From NCBI GenBank assembly GCA_030529625.1, contig JAUMWN010000011.1, positions 1 to 46,689 of the forward strand: DNA of 46,689 nt, in the 5' to 3' direction. The stretch comes from Coriobacteriales bacterium (GTDB taxonomy: Bacteria > Actinomycetota > Coriobacteriia > Coriobacteriales > Atopobiaceae). Position numbers and translations under genes: made by a program. Positions 16,229-24,800 of the stretch are shown here, one piece after another (positions within the stretch are counted from its first letter, which is position 1; every line of letters begins with the position of its first letter). The notes below the pieces were generated by a model. That model was given only the letters and a program-made list of their open reading frames with translations, searched no databases and was not told where the DNA came from.

Positions 16229-16294
16229 GTGCGCCCCTTTGCATCTATCGCCGGCTTGCAAAAACTACGTTTGGCTATAATACCAGCCATCTCA

Positions 16295-16323
16295 TTCCAC
16301 AACGTCTGTAGTTGTGGTAGTAT
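16295..16323 (+). promoter_or_regulatory. tRNA-Gly promoter with internal palindrome
   Basis: TTCCAC (16295-16300), a 17-base spacer and TAGTAT (16318-16323) end about 10 bases before the mature tRNA. A perfect CCACAAC/GTTGTGG inverted repeat (16297-16303, 16311-16317) lies between the two boxes and could be an operator shared with the divergent peptidase gene. Confidence 0.45.
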
Positions 16324-16333
16324 TTATCGCTAC

Positions 16334-16408
16334 GCGGGTGTCGCCAAGTGGTAAGGCAGTAGCTTCCCAAGCTACCACGCGCGGGTTCGAATCCCGTCAC
16401 CCGCTCCA
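16334..16408 (+). tRNA. tRNA-Gly(CCC)
   Basis: Acceptor GCGGGTG/CACCCGC, anticodon loop TTCCCAA (anticodon CCC), T-loop GGTTCGAAT, discriminator T and encoded CCA at 16406-16408. An intrinsic terminator follows 10 bases later. Confidence 0.96.
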
Positions 16409-16418
16409 GAGCAAACCG

Positions 16419-16446
16419 AGACCTCCAGAGATGGAGGTCTTTTTTG
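16419..16446 (+). terminator. tRNA-Gly intrinsic terminator
   Basis: AGACCTCCA (16419-16427) pairs with TGGAGGTCT (16432-16440) over a 4-base loop and is followed by a run of Ts to 16446. Confidence 0.9.
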
Positions 16447-16607
16447 TGGGTCAATCCGGAAACCTGTGTGTAGCCCCTGCTTCGTCAACGCGGTCTTGCT
16501 CGAGTTGGGGTCTGTCGTCCAACGCTGCGGCTCGATCGGAGGATTGCAGCCCGCGGATTAAAGGGGCGGACGCAATTAGTGCACAATCAATCACGCTAAG
16601 ATGACAT

Positions 16608-16704
16608 AATCCTGCGGTTATATGAAATTAAACCATTCGATTGGTCACTAGCTAAAGTATCTAGTGACCAATCGAATGGTTTAATTTCATATAACCGTAG
16701 GATT
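16608..16704. repeat. Long AT-rich perfect hairpin (44-bp arms)
   Basis: Arms 16608-16651 and 16661-16704 are inverted copies with a single mismatch, around a 9-base loop. The arms include TATATGAAATTAAACC and GATTGGTCACTAG. It is much AT-richer than the surroundings, has no coding capacity and no T-run, so it is not a normal terminator. A MITE-like element, or an arm pair left by a mobile repeat, is the likeliest explanation. Confidence 0.85.
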
Positions 16705-16952
16705 CGGGAAGATTCGGTCCGACGACTGTACACTAATCGCATAGAGATTTCCCGGTGCCTTCACATTCTCATGGTCTTCGTGCTCCCTGGTAACAATTAC
16801 GAATGAATCCACTCGAATCTAAAGCTTGGAGCTGCAATGGTTGACGTCACGTCGCTTGGCCTGAGCATCTTTTCTTTTGCCGAAAAGCTCTTCTGCACAA
16901 TGTGTGGTTCAGCGGACACGGGACAAACGTCCCCGTCCCCCTTGTCCGTCCA

Positions 16953-17423
16953 CTACGACCAGTTCTTGCAGACGTCAACCCAGGAGGCGTAGTTCGAATA
17001 TGCCTCCAGCTCGGCTATGGTCAGCTCGATCGCGCTGTTGGAACTTCCGCAGGCGGGAAAGACCGTGTCGAACCTCCTCAGCGACTCGTCGAGGTAGGTC
17101 ACAACCCCATCATTCACGGCGAACGGGCAGATTCCTCCCACGGCATGGCCAACCAGCTGCTCCGCCTCGCTGGGCTTAAGCATCTTTGCCTTCGTGCCAA
17201 ACTGCGCCTTGAACTTTTGGTTGTTGATCCTCGCGTCCCCCGCCGCGACGACGAGCACCGCGTGGTCACCCACCATAAAGGAGAGCGTCTTGGCGATGCG
17301 CCGAGGCTCGCAGCCCAAGGCTTGCGCCGCCAACTCCACGGTGGCGCTGGACACGTTGAACTCCTGTATCCGGTCAGCTATTCCATATCCAGAGAAGTAC
17401 TCTTTTACCGTCTCTATGGCCAT
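16953..17423 (-). CDS. YbaK/EbsC-family aminoacyl-tRNA deacylase
   Basis: Encodes 156 residues, matching single-domain YbaK/EbsC proteins. Typical segments: ATVELAAQALGCEPRRIAKTLSFMV near residue 27, VLVVAAGDARINNQKF (about 56-71), KAKMLKPSEAEQLVGHAVGGICPF (about 78-101, with the conserved Lys and the GxxxGG-like VGHAVGGI) and a C-terminal FPACGSSNSAIELT. The family hydrolyses misacylated tRNAs such as Cys-tRNA(Pro) in trans; the exact specificity cannot be read here. It is monocistronic, divergent from the surface-protein gene, with a clear ATG at 17423. Confidence 0.88.
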   Translation of the reverse strand: MAIETVKEYFSGYGIADRIQEFNVSSATVELAAQALGCEPRRIAKTLSFMVGDHAVLVVAAGDARINNQKFKAQFGTKAKMLKPSEAEQLVGHAVGGICPFAVNDGVVTYLDESLRRFDTVFPACGSSNSAIELTIAELEAYSNYASWVDVCKNWS

Positions 17424-17751
17424 TTCAACCTCCTATGCTCGCTGCCAGAGCAGCCTGTTTGTCCTCGAACCATGTGTCATCCGATGCAATACGTACGTTT
17501 TAGCATTCTGCCCTTCGGCAAACAAGCTCGAGAGCCGCACACAGCAGTCCCAAAATATTCTCTTTTCGCATCAAACGACTTTTGACAAAATCTGTCATCC
17601 GCCTTGCATAGCCGTTGAGCTGCGGTTTTGTCGATTCCTGCGAGCTTCGTGCACAAACGGTGTGCAATACCTGTTCGTGCAGTGTGAACTTCGTGCATGT
17701 TGGGTTCTCTACGCTCTCCCTCCCTACCCATAACATGGCAAGGAGGTACGC
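17424..17751. other. Divergent control region before the surface-protein gene
   Basis: No gene in these 328 bases. It carries a promoter-like TTGACA-N17-TGCATA (17582-17610), three copies of TTCGTGCA (17646, 17674, 17690) in the presumed leader, and the AAGGAGGT ribosome site of the next gene. Confidence 0.6.
17582..17610 (+). promoter_or_regulatory. Candidate promoter of the surface-protein gene
   Basis: A consensus -35 TTGACA (17582-17587), 17-base spacer and TGCATA (17605-17610). The leader would be about 135 bases and contains three TTCGTGCA repeats. Confidence 0.5.
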
Positions 17752-20700
17752 ATGAACGAACTGCCCTCGCAACACACATCTCATGCTGAGCAAAGTGTTG
17801 CCATCGAGCCAAGCACTCAAGGCCCGCCCAGACACCAGATGAATGGAGGCGCGGTGCCCCAAGGGGGTCATCCTGGCGCCGCAGGCCATGCGGGTCGCCT
17901 GTTCGTACGTGGAGCGCATCTGGGATGGGACGGCAGGATCAACGCATCATTCGTCACACCCTGCATCCTCCTGTGCCTTGCATGGTGTCTGCTCATGCCT
18001 ACCCCCGCTCTCGCAGAGACGTTCGAGGTTGACTACACGGGGACCGACCTGGGCTTTGTGTACTACGTAGACTCGTCTGGAGAGCACACACGCGAGACTT
18101 CCATGCCCATCTACTTTCCCGACAACAAGGGAAACGTGTATCACTGCATCGAACCCCACAAGGAGTTTATGGTTGGCACTCACACGAGCCAGGATGCCTC
18201 ACGGATACTCAGCCAAGGGGCCATCACAAAGCTTGGTATGTCAAACGAGTGGTGCAAGAGTACGAGCAACGTGCCAAAGGCACAACGGCACATCCTTGAG
18301 CAGGTGTTTATGTGGAAGATCCTGCATGAGTACAACTTTGGCAGGGACGGACAAACCACCGACTTCCTCCTTGAGGGATACGACAGCACCGCCGCATATC
18401 GCAGGTTCAACACCTGGTACAACGAGAACAAGGACCGCTACGAGGGACATGGCGTTATTCTTACCAACTCAACGGATGGCACGTGTCAGAGGATAGGGCG
18501 CTTTTGGGCAAACAAGGTTACCGGCACGTTCTTCCTGCGCAAGGGGTCTGCGCTCGACTCGCTTACCGGCGGAAACGCCTGCTACTCGCTGGGCGGTGCT
18601 TGCTATGGTCTGTACCGAGACGAGGCCTGCACGCAGGGAGTTGGGGCTGAGTACGATCTGGTCACAGGTGACGATGGAGTCTCGAACACCGTGGAGCTTC
18701 CCATTGGCACCTACTGGATCAAGGAGAAGACGGCACCTCGTGGCTTTGCCATAGACACCCAAGCCCATCCCCTGGAGCTACAGGTTGGTGAGAATGACCT
18801 CTCCCTCGTGGACAATCCCCTGTACGAGTCACCAGACCTTTGGGTCACCAAGCGCGACGCCCAGATGGGCGGCACCCAGGGAGAGGCGACGTTTGAGGGT
18901 GCACAGTACACGGTGCGCTATTACGACGGCTTCTACAACACGGAGAACCTGCCGGCAAACGCCACGCGCACCTGGGTGATGGCAACCAATCGAGACGGGC
19001 GCATTACCGCGTCCAACCAGCAAAAGGTGGGAGGCGACCCCTTCTACCAAGACAGCGACGGCAAGATCGTCTTTCCCCTGGGTACCATTGCCATTCAAGA
19101 GACGCAGGCACCTAGCGGGTACCTGCTCGAGGGACAAACCAAGGACTCCCCCGCCAACTACGCGGCGCCTGTACACGTATGCACGGTAACAGGCGAAGGC
19201 TCATTTGTCTCTACCCTCTCCAACGAGCTCGTCATTCGTGGTGGCGTTGCCGTAGGCAAGGTTTCACGTGAAACCAACGACCACGTGCCACAAGGTGAGG
19301 CCACCCTTGCCGGAGCGGTATTCTCCATTACCTACGATAGCGGGGCCGATGCCGCAAACGTGCTGGTTGAGGGCAAGGAGTATGCGCGCGGGAGCGAGGT
19401 AAAGCGAATCGTTACCGACGAGTCGGGCATAGCAAGCACCAGTGACGACTTGCTCCCCTATGGCAAATACACCGTGCGAGAGATTGCACAGCCTACGGGA
19501 TACCTGCCCAACAGGGAGTGGAGCCATTCCTTCCAGATTCTCCAGAATGGTGTGGTGGTCGACCTCACCAGCGAGCAGGACTCCGTAGACGACCAGGTCA
19601 TTCGCGGCGGATTCCACTTTAACAAGACTGACGAGCGGACCATGGAACGCATGTCCAACTCGGTGTTTGCCATGACCAGCACGAGCACGGGAGAATCTCA
19701 CATTCTGGTTGCCGACGAGAACGGCATCGTGGACACCGAGAGCGTTGCCCACAGCCATCACACCAACGCAAACGACGATGCCGTTAGCGAGGAGGGCATG
19801 GTAGACGAGAGCAAGCTCACCTCCGATGCGGGCGTATGGTTTAGCGGCAGAAGCGATGTGCAGACTTCTCCCAACGACCAGATGCTTGCGTTGCCCTACG
19901 ACGTGTATACCATAGCGGAGCTGCGTTCTGCCGCAAACGAGGGCAGGGAGCTGGTAACGTTTACCGTTCGCGTACACAGGCACGATCAGTCGGTGGATCT
20001 GGGCACCGTAGACGATCCCACCATAGAGACGCCCGAGCCGCATATGGCAACCACACTCACGTTCAATGAGGACCAGCACGTAGCTCCCGTGGGTGAGCAG
20101 GTAACGCTCGTCGACCACGTGCGCTACGAGGGGCTCGAGCCAAACCAAGAATACTGTGTAGTGGGCAGGTTGGTGTTCTCGAGCGACGGCTCGCCTGTGA
20201 CCAACGCACAGGGAGATCCCGTGCAGGAGGAGGTGACATTTACTCCGCTTACCTCCTTTGGAGAGGTAGAAGTCATCTTTGTACTCGACTCAAGCGCCCT
20301 GGAAAACCAGGATGTGGTTGCCTTCGAGCAACTCATGGCCAACGGAGAGGTCGTGTGCTCCCACGAGGACCTGGAGGATGCTGCCCAAACCATCCATTTC
20401 CCCAGCATTGGCACGACGCTTGCCGACAAGGAGGGCAATCACGAGATATGTGCCGGCAAGACCGTCACCCTCGTGGACACGGTGTCCTACCACAATCTCA
20501 TCTCAGGCCATGGCTACGAGCTTGTGGGGACGCTTATGGACAAGGAGTCGGGTGAGGCCCTGCTCGATGCGTCCGATGCTCCAATCGAGTCGCGCACGTC
20601 CTTCGTTGCCGAGAAGGACGGGACTGCAACGGTAACATTTGTGGTGGATGCAAATGTCGTACAAGGAAAGAGCGTCGTGGCGTTCGAGCGCCTGCAGCGA

Positions 20701-21735
20701 GACGGCATCTGCATCGCCTCCCATGAGGACATAGACGACGGGGATCAAACCGTGAGCGTCCCGTTTGTGAGTACCAGCCTCACCGAAGGTCAGTACGGCC
20801 ATGAGGTGCCTGCAACCGAGGAGACGCGGCTCGTGGACGTGGTGAGTTACCAGGGTCTCACGCCTGGTACGACATATCAACTACAGGGAAGGCTGGTTGA
20901 CAAGAAGTCGGGCGAGCCTATCACCGGCGGTCAAGACGATGCAGTCACCAGCAACGTGTCATTTGTCGCGGAGTCCGCAAGCGGCACCGTCGAGATACCC
21001 TTTACGCTGAGTACCGCCGCCTTGGCAGGAAGGTCTGCGGTGGCGTTCGAGCAGCTGTCTGCTGGCGAGGGCAAGGACGCGCGAATCGTTGCCACACATG
21101 AGGACCTCGAGGCGGCCGAGCAGACGGTATGGTTCCCTCGCATACAGACAAACGCCTGTGACGCTGCCGACAAGGACAAGGAAATCGCCCCCACCGGTAC
21201 GGCCAAGATAATCGACACCGTTACCTATACGAACCTCACGCCGGGCAACACCTACGTCATGCGGGGTACGCTCTACGACAAGGGCACGGGTGAGCCGCTG
21301 CGAGGAGAAGACGGCAACCCGGTTACCACAGAGACAACCGTTGTTCCCGAGGAGCGGGACGGTTCTGTGGACCTTGAGTTCTCGTTTGACGCGTCGCGTG
21401 CGCAAGGCAAGGCCATAGTCGCCTTCGAGCGCTGCATGCGCGACGACTTGGAGGTTGCCACGCATGCCAACATCGACGATCAGGACCAAACGGTGTTTAT
21501 CATCGACCGCCAGACCGTGCAAAAGGCAAGCAAGGTGAAGCCGACCACGGAACAGACCTCTAAGACGAGTTCGACGCCCCAGAGCACTGCCCAAAGCACT
21601 GCCCACAGCGCGAGTGGTGGCAACCCGTCAACAGGCGACACGAGCCTCTCAGCCATCGTGTTTCTTCTTATGGGCATTCTCTCGCTTGGCGCTGCGGTAG
21701 CCTACATCTTCCACAAGCAGTACGAAAGGCGATAG
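17752..21735 (+). CDS. Thioester/Cna-B/VaFE-repeat surface-anchored protein
   Basis: Encodes 1327 residues. A long polar N-region (about 1-62) precedes a signal-type hydrophobic stretch ending TPALA|E (about residue 86). Next come a thioester-type domain with C132 (YHCIEP) and candidate partner Q184 (LEQVFMW); about four Cna-B/SpaA-like domains (about 265-760; hallmarks IKEKTAPRGF, IQETQAPSGYL, VREIAQPTGYL); and four VaFE/T-Q ester-bond-type Ig domains (about 762-1250) each with a VAFE or VAFER motif. A Ser/Thr linker, the sorting signal NPSTG (1291-1295), a TM segment and a KQYERR tail end the protein. It should be covalently attached to the wall and able to bond host or matrix amines. AAGGAGGT 6 bases upstream fixes the ATG. 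A perfect parS-like palindrome lies inside the gene. No sortase is in the window. Confidence 0.9.
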   Translation: MNELPSQHTSHAEQSVAIEPSTQGPPRHQMNGGAVPQGGHPGAAGHAGRLFVRGAHLGWDGRINASFVTPCILLCLAWCLLMPTPALAETFEVDYTGTDLGFVYYVDSSGEHTRETSMPIYFPDNKGNVYHCIEPHKEFMVGTHTSQDASRILSQGAITKLGMSNEWCKSTSNVPKAQRHILEQVFMWKILHEYNFGRDGQTTDFLLEGYDSTAAYRRFNTWYNENKDRYEGHGVILTNSTDGTCQRIGRFWANKVTGTFFLRKGSALDSLTGGNACYSLGGACYGLYRDEACTQGVGAEYDLVTGDDGVSNTVELPIGTYWIKEKTAPRGFAIDTQAHPLELQVGENDLSLVDNPLYESPDLWVTKRDAQMGGTQGEATFEGAQYTVRYYDGFYNTENLPANATRTWVMATNRDGRITASNQQKVGGDPFYQDSDGKIVFPLGTIAIQETQAPSGYLLEGQTKDSPANYAAPVHVCTVTGEGSFVSTLSNELVIRGGVAVGKVSRETNDHVPQGEATLAGAVFSITYDSGADAANVLVEGKEYARGSEVKRIVTDESGIASTSDDLLPYGKYTVREIAQPTGYLPNREWSHSFQILQNGVVVDLTSEQDSVDDQVIRGGFHFNKTDERTMERMSNSVFAMTSTSTGESHILVADENGIVDTESVAHSHHTNANDDAVSEEGMVDESKLTSDAGVWFSGRSDVQTSPNDQMLALPYDVYTIAELRSAANEGRELVTFTVRVHRHDQSVDLGTVDDPTIETPEPHMATTLTFNEDQHVAPVGEQVTLVDHVRYEGLEPNQEYCVVGRLVFSSDGSPVTNAQGDPVQEEVTFTPLTSFGEVEVIFVLDSSALENQDVVAFEQLMANGEVVCSHEDLEDAAQTIHFPSIGTTLADKEGNHEICAGKTVTLVDTVSYHNLISGHGYELVGTLMDKESGEALLDASDAPIESRTSFVAEKDGTATVTFVVDANVVQGKSVVAFERLQRDGICIASHEDIDDGDQTVSVPFVSTSLTEGQYGHEVPATEETRLVDVVSYQGLTPGTTYQLQGRLVDKKSGEPITGGQDDAVTSNVSFVAESASGTVEIPFTLSTAALAGRSAVAFEQLSAGEGKDARIVATHEDLEAAEQTVWFPRIQTNACDAADKDKEIAPTGTAKIIDTVTYTNLTPGNTYVMRGTLYDKGTGEPLRGEDGNPVTTETTVVPEERDGSVDLEFSFDASRAQGKAIVAFERCMRDDLEVATHANIDDQDQTVFIIDRQTVQKASKVKPTTEQTSKTSSTPQSTAQSTAHSASGGNPSTGDTSLSAIVFLLMGILSLGAAVAYIFHKQYERR
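19260..19275. promoter_or_regulatory. parS-like site inside the surface-protein gene
   Basis: GGTTTCACGTGAAACC is a perfect palindrome carrying the 14-bp parS core GTTTCACGTGAAAC. It lies about 14 kb from parAB, within the origin-proximal region where ParB usually loads. Confidence 0.75.
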
Positions 21736-21759
21736 CGCATATAGGATCGGATGCGGGTA

Positions 21760-21825
21760 GACAAAGGGGACAGACCCCGCGTTCAGCCTCTGGCGAGGCC
21801 GAACGCGGGGTCTGTCCCCTTTGTC
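21760..21825. terminator. 67-nt hairpin between convergent genes
   Basis: Perfect 25-bp arms (21760-21784, 21801-21825; GACAAAGGGGACAGACCCC plus GCGTTC), with a further GCCTC/GAGGC stem inside. It fills the gap between the surface-protein stop and the M28-like stop, so it probably ends both transcripts. It belongs to the GGGGACAGNCCCC repeat family. Confidence 0.75.
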
Positions 21826-21833
21826 CATCTTCT

Positions 21834-24800
21834 CTATGAGCGGCGAATAAGCTCGGTAACAATCCTCACGACCGACGAAACCTGGCTTGGATTAACGTTT
21901 TCGGGCGTGTCCTCACGCGTGTGGGCATACGCCAGGAGGTTGTTGTCATCGACGCCCGCTATGGTAACCGAGCGAAGGCGTGCACGCATGGTGGTGGCAG
22001 AGTCGGTCTCGTCCCAGTCAAAGGGAAGGGAATCCAAGTTCACGTGCAGGTCTCGCGCGATGTCGGTGAGCATGCGCACCAGCCTACGGTCGGCATTCCT
22101 AGGTGAGTACAGGCCTTCCTTGTTGAAGACGGCCAGCTCACCAGCACCCACTGACTCCAGGTTGACGAGGAACGACCCACGCACGTCGCGCTTGTGACGC
22201 TCCACAAAGTCCTTGATTCCGGCGTGGTTGAGCGACGAGGCGCCAGTTGCCACAAACCAAATGTCGTGGCCCCTGAGGAACTCGTCACCAAACTCCAGGA
22301 TGGCATCCTGCAAGTCCTCCTCGTCAATTACGAGAGGCTCGTCTTTGTCCCGCAAGTCGGAACGCACGGCAGCACCACCCTTCCATGTTGACCGTGACGA
22401 GTCACTATCGCCCCAGAAGCTCCCCTGCTCCCCGGAGTCCTCGCGCGTTGCGCGCGACACTTCCTGAGTGGCCTGCTCCTCCTCGGTCTCGTCATCGTAG
22501 TCGTAGTCATCATCCATCGAGTCAAACGAGTCGATGCCAGACGCCGAAGGGTCGGGCAGGTCGAACAGCGCCGCGCGACGGGCAATGTTCATTACCGGAC
22601 GGGCAGGCTGATAGGAGGTCGTTCCCCAGGTGGGATCGTTTACCGGTTCGGGCGCCTCTCGCACCTGCTCCGCGTCACGATACTCGAGCACGTCGTATCC
22701 ATCGGTGATGGTGTCCAAGCCGGTCGTGTCCTTGGGAATGACGTCCAGGTCCTGCTCGTAGTCGAAGTGCAGGATGTTGGGATCGGCGGGCGGCTCGTAC
22801 CACGACGTCTCGCCCCGCTCATCTGCCACATCCAAGGAGTCTTCCTCATCGTAGGCATCGTCGGCGTACTCGTCCTCGACGTACTCCACGTCCTCCTCGT
22901 AGACTTCCTCTTCCACGTATTGGCCGTCTTCCAGGTACTCGCCGTTGTCCCAGGCCTCGTCCTGCTCGTACTCCTGCGCGGGCCCGTAGCCGTCCTCGTC
23001 CAGCACACCCTCGTCCCACGCCTGTTCGTCCTGCACGAAGGTCTGCTCGGGATGAGTCGTGCGAGACCTTCTAAACACGCCCTTGATTCGCTGACCCAGC
23101 GAGGGAGACACGGCAGACTCGGCGGCTTGGTACGGGTCGGAGAGGTACGACTCGTCCTCCTCGAGCACTTCTTCCTCATAGACTTCCTCACCAGCGTCTT
23201 CCCACTCCTCGGCGGTCTCCTCGACACCTTCCTGATAGGCGATGCCTACGTACTCCGTCTCTTCCTGGAGGTCGTACTCATCGTCCAACTCGGTGTCGTA
23301 CTCTTCCACATACCCTTGCGTGTACTCGTCTGTGGTCGCATACCCTTGGTCATACTCGTCAACATACTCGTCGACATATTCCTCGGTCTCGTTTGCATAC
23401 TCGTCGACCTCGGTCACGTATTCCTCGTCGCTGGATGCGGAATCGTCGTCGTATTCCTCGTACTCCAGATCCCCGAGTTCCGCCTGGTCATCCTCCTCGT
23501 AGGTGTCCTCGTCTTCGTTCTCGTAGACGATCTCTACCTCGTCCTCGTAAATCTCCTCTTCCTCGTCCACATACACTATCTCCTCGTACTCCTCGTACGA
23601 GATGACCTCTCCCTCAATGCTGGACAGGTCGAGGTACTCCTCCGCCATCTGCTGCGGGGTAGGCTGCTCCTGTGCACGGCGCTGGTGCCCAGCGGCCGAC
23701 TTCTTGGTCTTGCTCGTCTCAGGCTGCACGTCGGCGGACGTCTGGTCGTGCGACGCGTCATACTCGGCGTTGTAGGAGTCGTCGTCTTGGTCGCTGGCTA
23801 TGTTCGGGATGCCATCCTTCCAGGTGCGCTGTGTTTGCTCGTCTGCGTCTTCCTGCGGACCTTGGTCGTCGTCTGTCCAGCCTTCGTCGTCGAAGTCCTC
23901 CAAGTAGCCCTCGTCCTCAAGGAGGTTCTCCCCGCGCTGGATGCGTATGTCTTCCTCGTCCTTTTTGCGAGACGAGAAGAGCGACTTTATGGACGCGACC
24001 CGATTCGAGAACCACGAGCCAACCGACGAGGTCGGTGCCTCCTCGTCGCCAGAGTCGGCGTACTGCTCGTCGTAGTCTTCCTCGTCATAGTCTTCCTCGT
24101 CGTATGACTCGTCGTCCTCGTAGTCATCGTAGGATTCTTCGTCAAGCTCCTCTTCGCCAACCTCGTCGTAGTCATCATCGTAGTCGTCGTCATACTCGCT
24201 GTCGTACTCATTGGACTCTTCGGCGGAATCGGATTCGTCGGCTTGCTCGCCCTCTGCAACGTCCTCGGCAGGTGGCTCCTCACTCGCATCGTGGCTGGCC
24301 GCCTGCGTAGACTCCTGGGAATCCTCGTCATCCCCGTTGGCAGCATCGTCGTCCAGAACCTCACTGGACGTCTCCTCCTGATCGTTCCACTCGTCGGCGT
24401 CGTAGTCCTCTTCCCACTCGTCCTGCTCAACAGGCTCGTTGGCGGGTTGCTCGTCTTCAATCGCGCTGTCCTCGTCTGCGGAGAGCGGCTCGGGCTGTGG
24501 CATCTCCTCCACGATGCGCACCTTTGGCTCCTCGTACACGACCTCGCATGAGGGCGGGAGTATCCCCAGCTGCATGAGGATGTCCCTACCATGGCGAACA
24601 CCGTGGACCTCCTCGACAACCTCACGAACTTGTGGGGAGACCGGTGCGCTTTGGGGCTCGTCTCCAACACGCTTTTGTGCCTTGCGTGGACGGTCACCTG
24701 CCGTCGCGCGATCCTCGCCGGGAAGCACTTGATCCAGAATCGCCAGCATGGCCGCCAGGGACGACTTGTTGTTGTTGGAGCCTATGGAGCAGGCACCCCT

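Larger units (their letters stand above)
16409..16952. other. Gene-free stretch with terminator and long AT hairpin
   Basis: No supported gene. It contains the tRNA-Gly terminator (16419-16446) and a 44-bp-arm inverted repeat (16608-16704). The remainder shows no pattern I can name, and the reading frames crossing it lack coding character. Confidence 0.6.

Noticed and set aside
16902-17585. Plus-strand frame opposite the YbaK-type gene
   Set aside because: Antisense of a recognised protein family and without start signals.
22767-24107. 446-codon plus-strand frame full of Val/Leu opposite the acidic insertion
   Set aside because: The complement of GAC/GAG/TAC repeats automatically encodes Val/Leu-rich strings; it is not a membrane protein gene.
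22800-24250. Dense short repeats that could suggest a CRISPR or satellite array
   Set aside because: They are codon-level GAG/GAC/TAC repeats in frame with the M28-like protein, with no regular spacer length.
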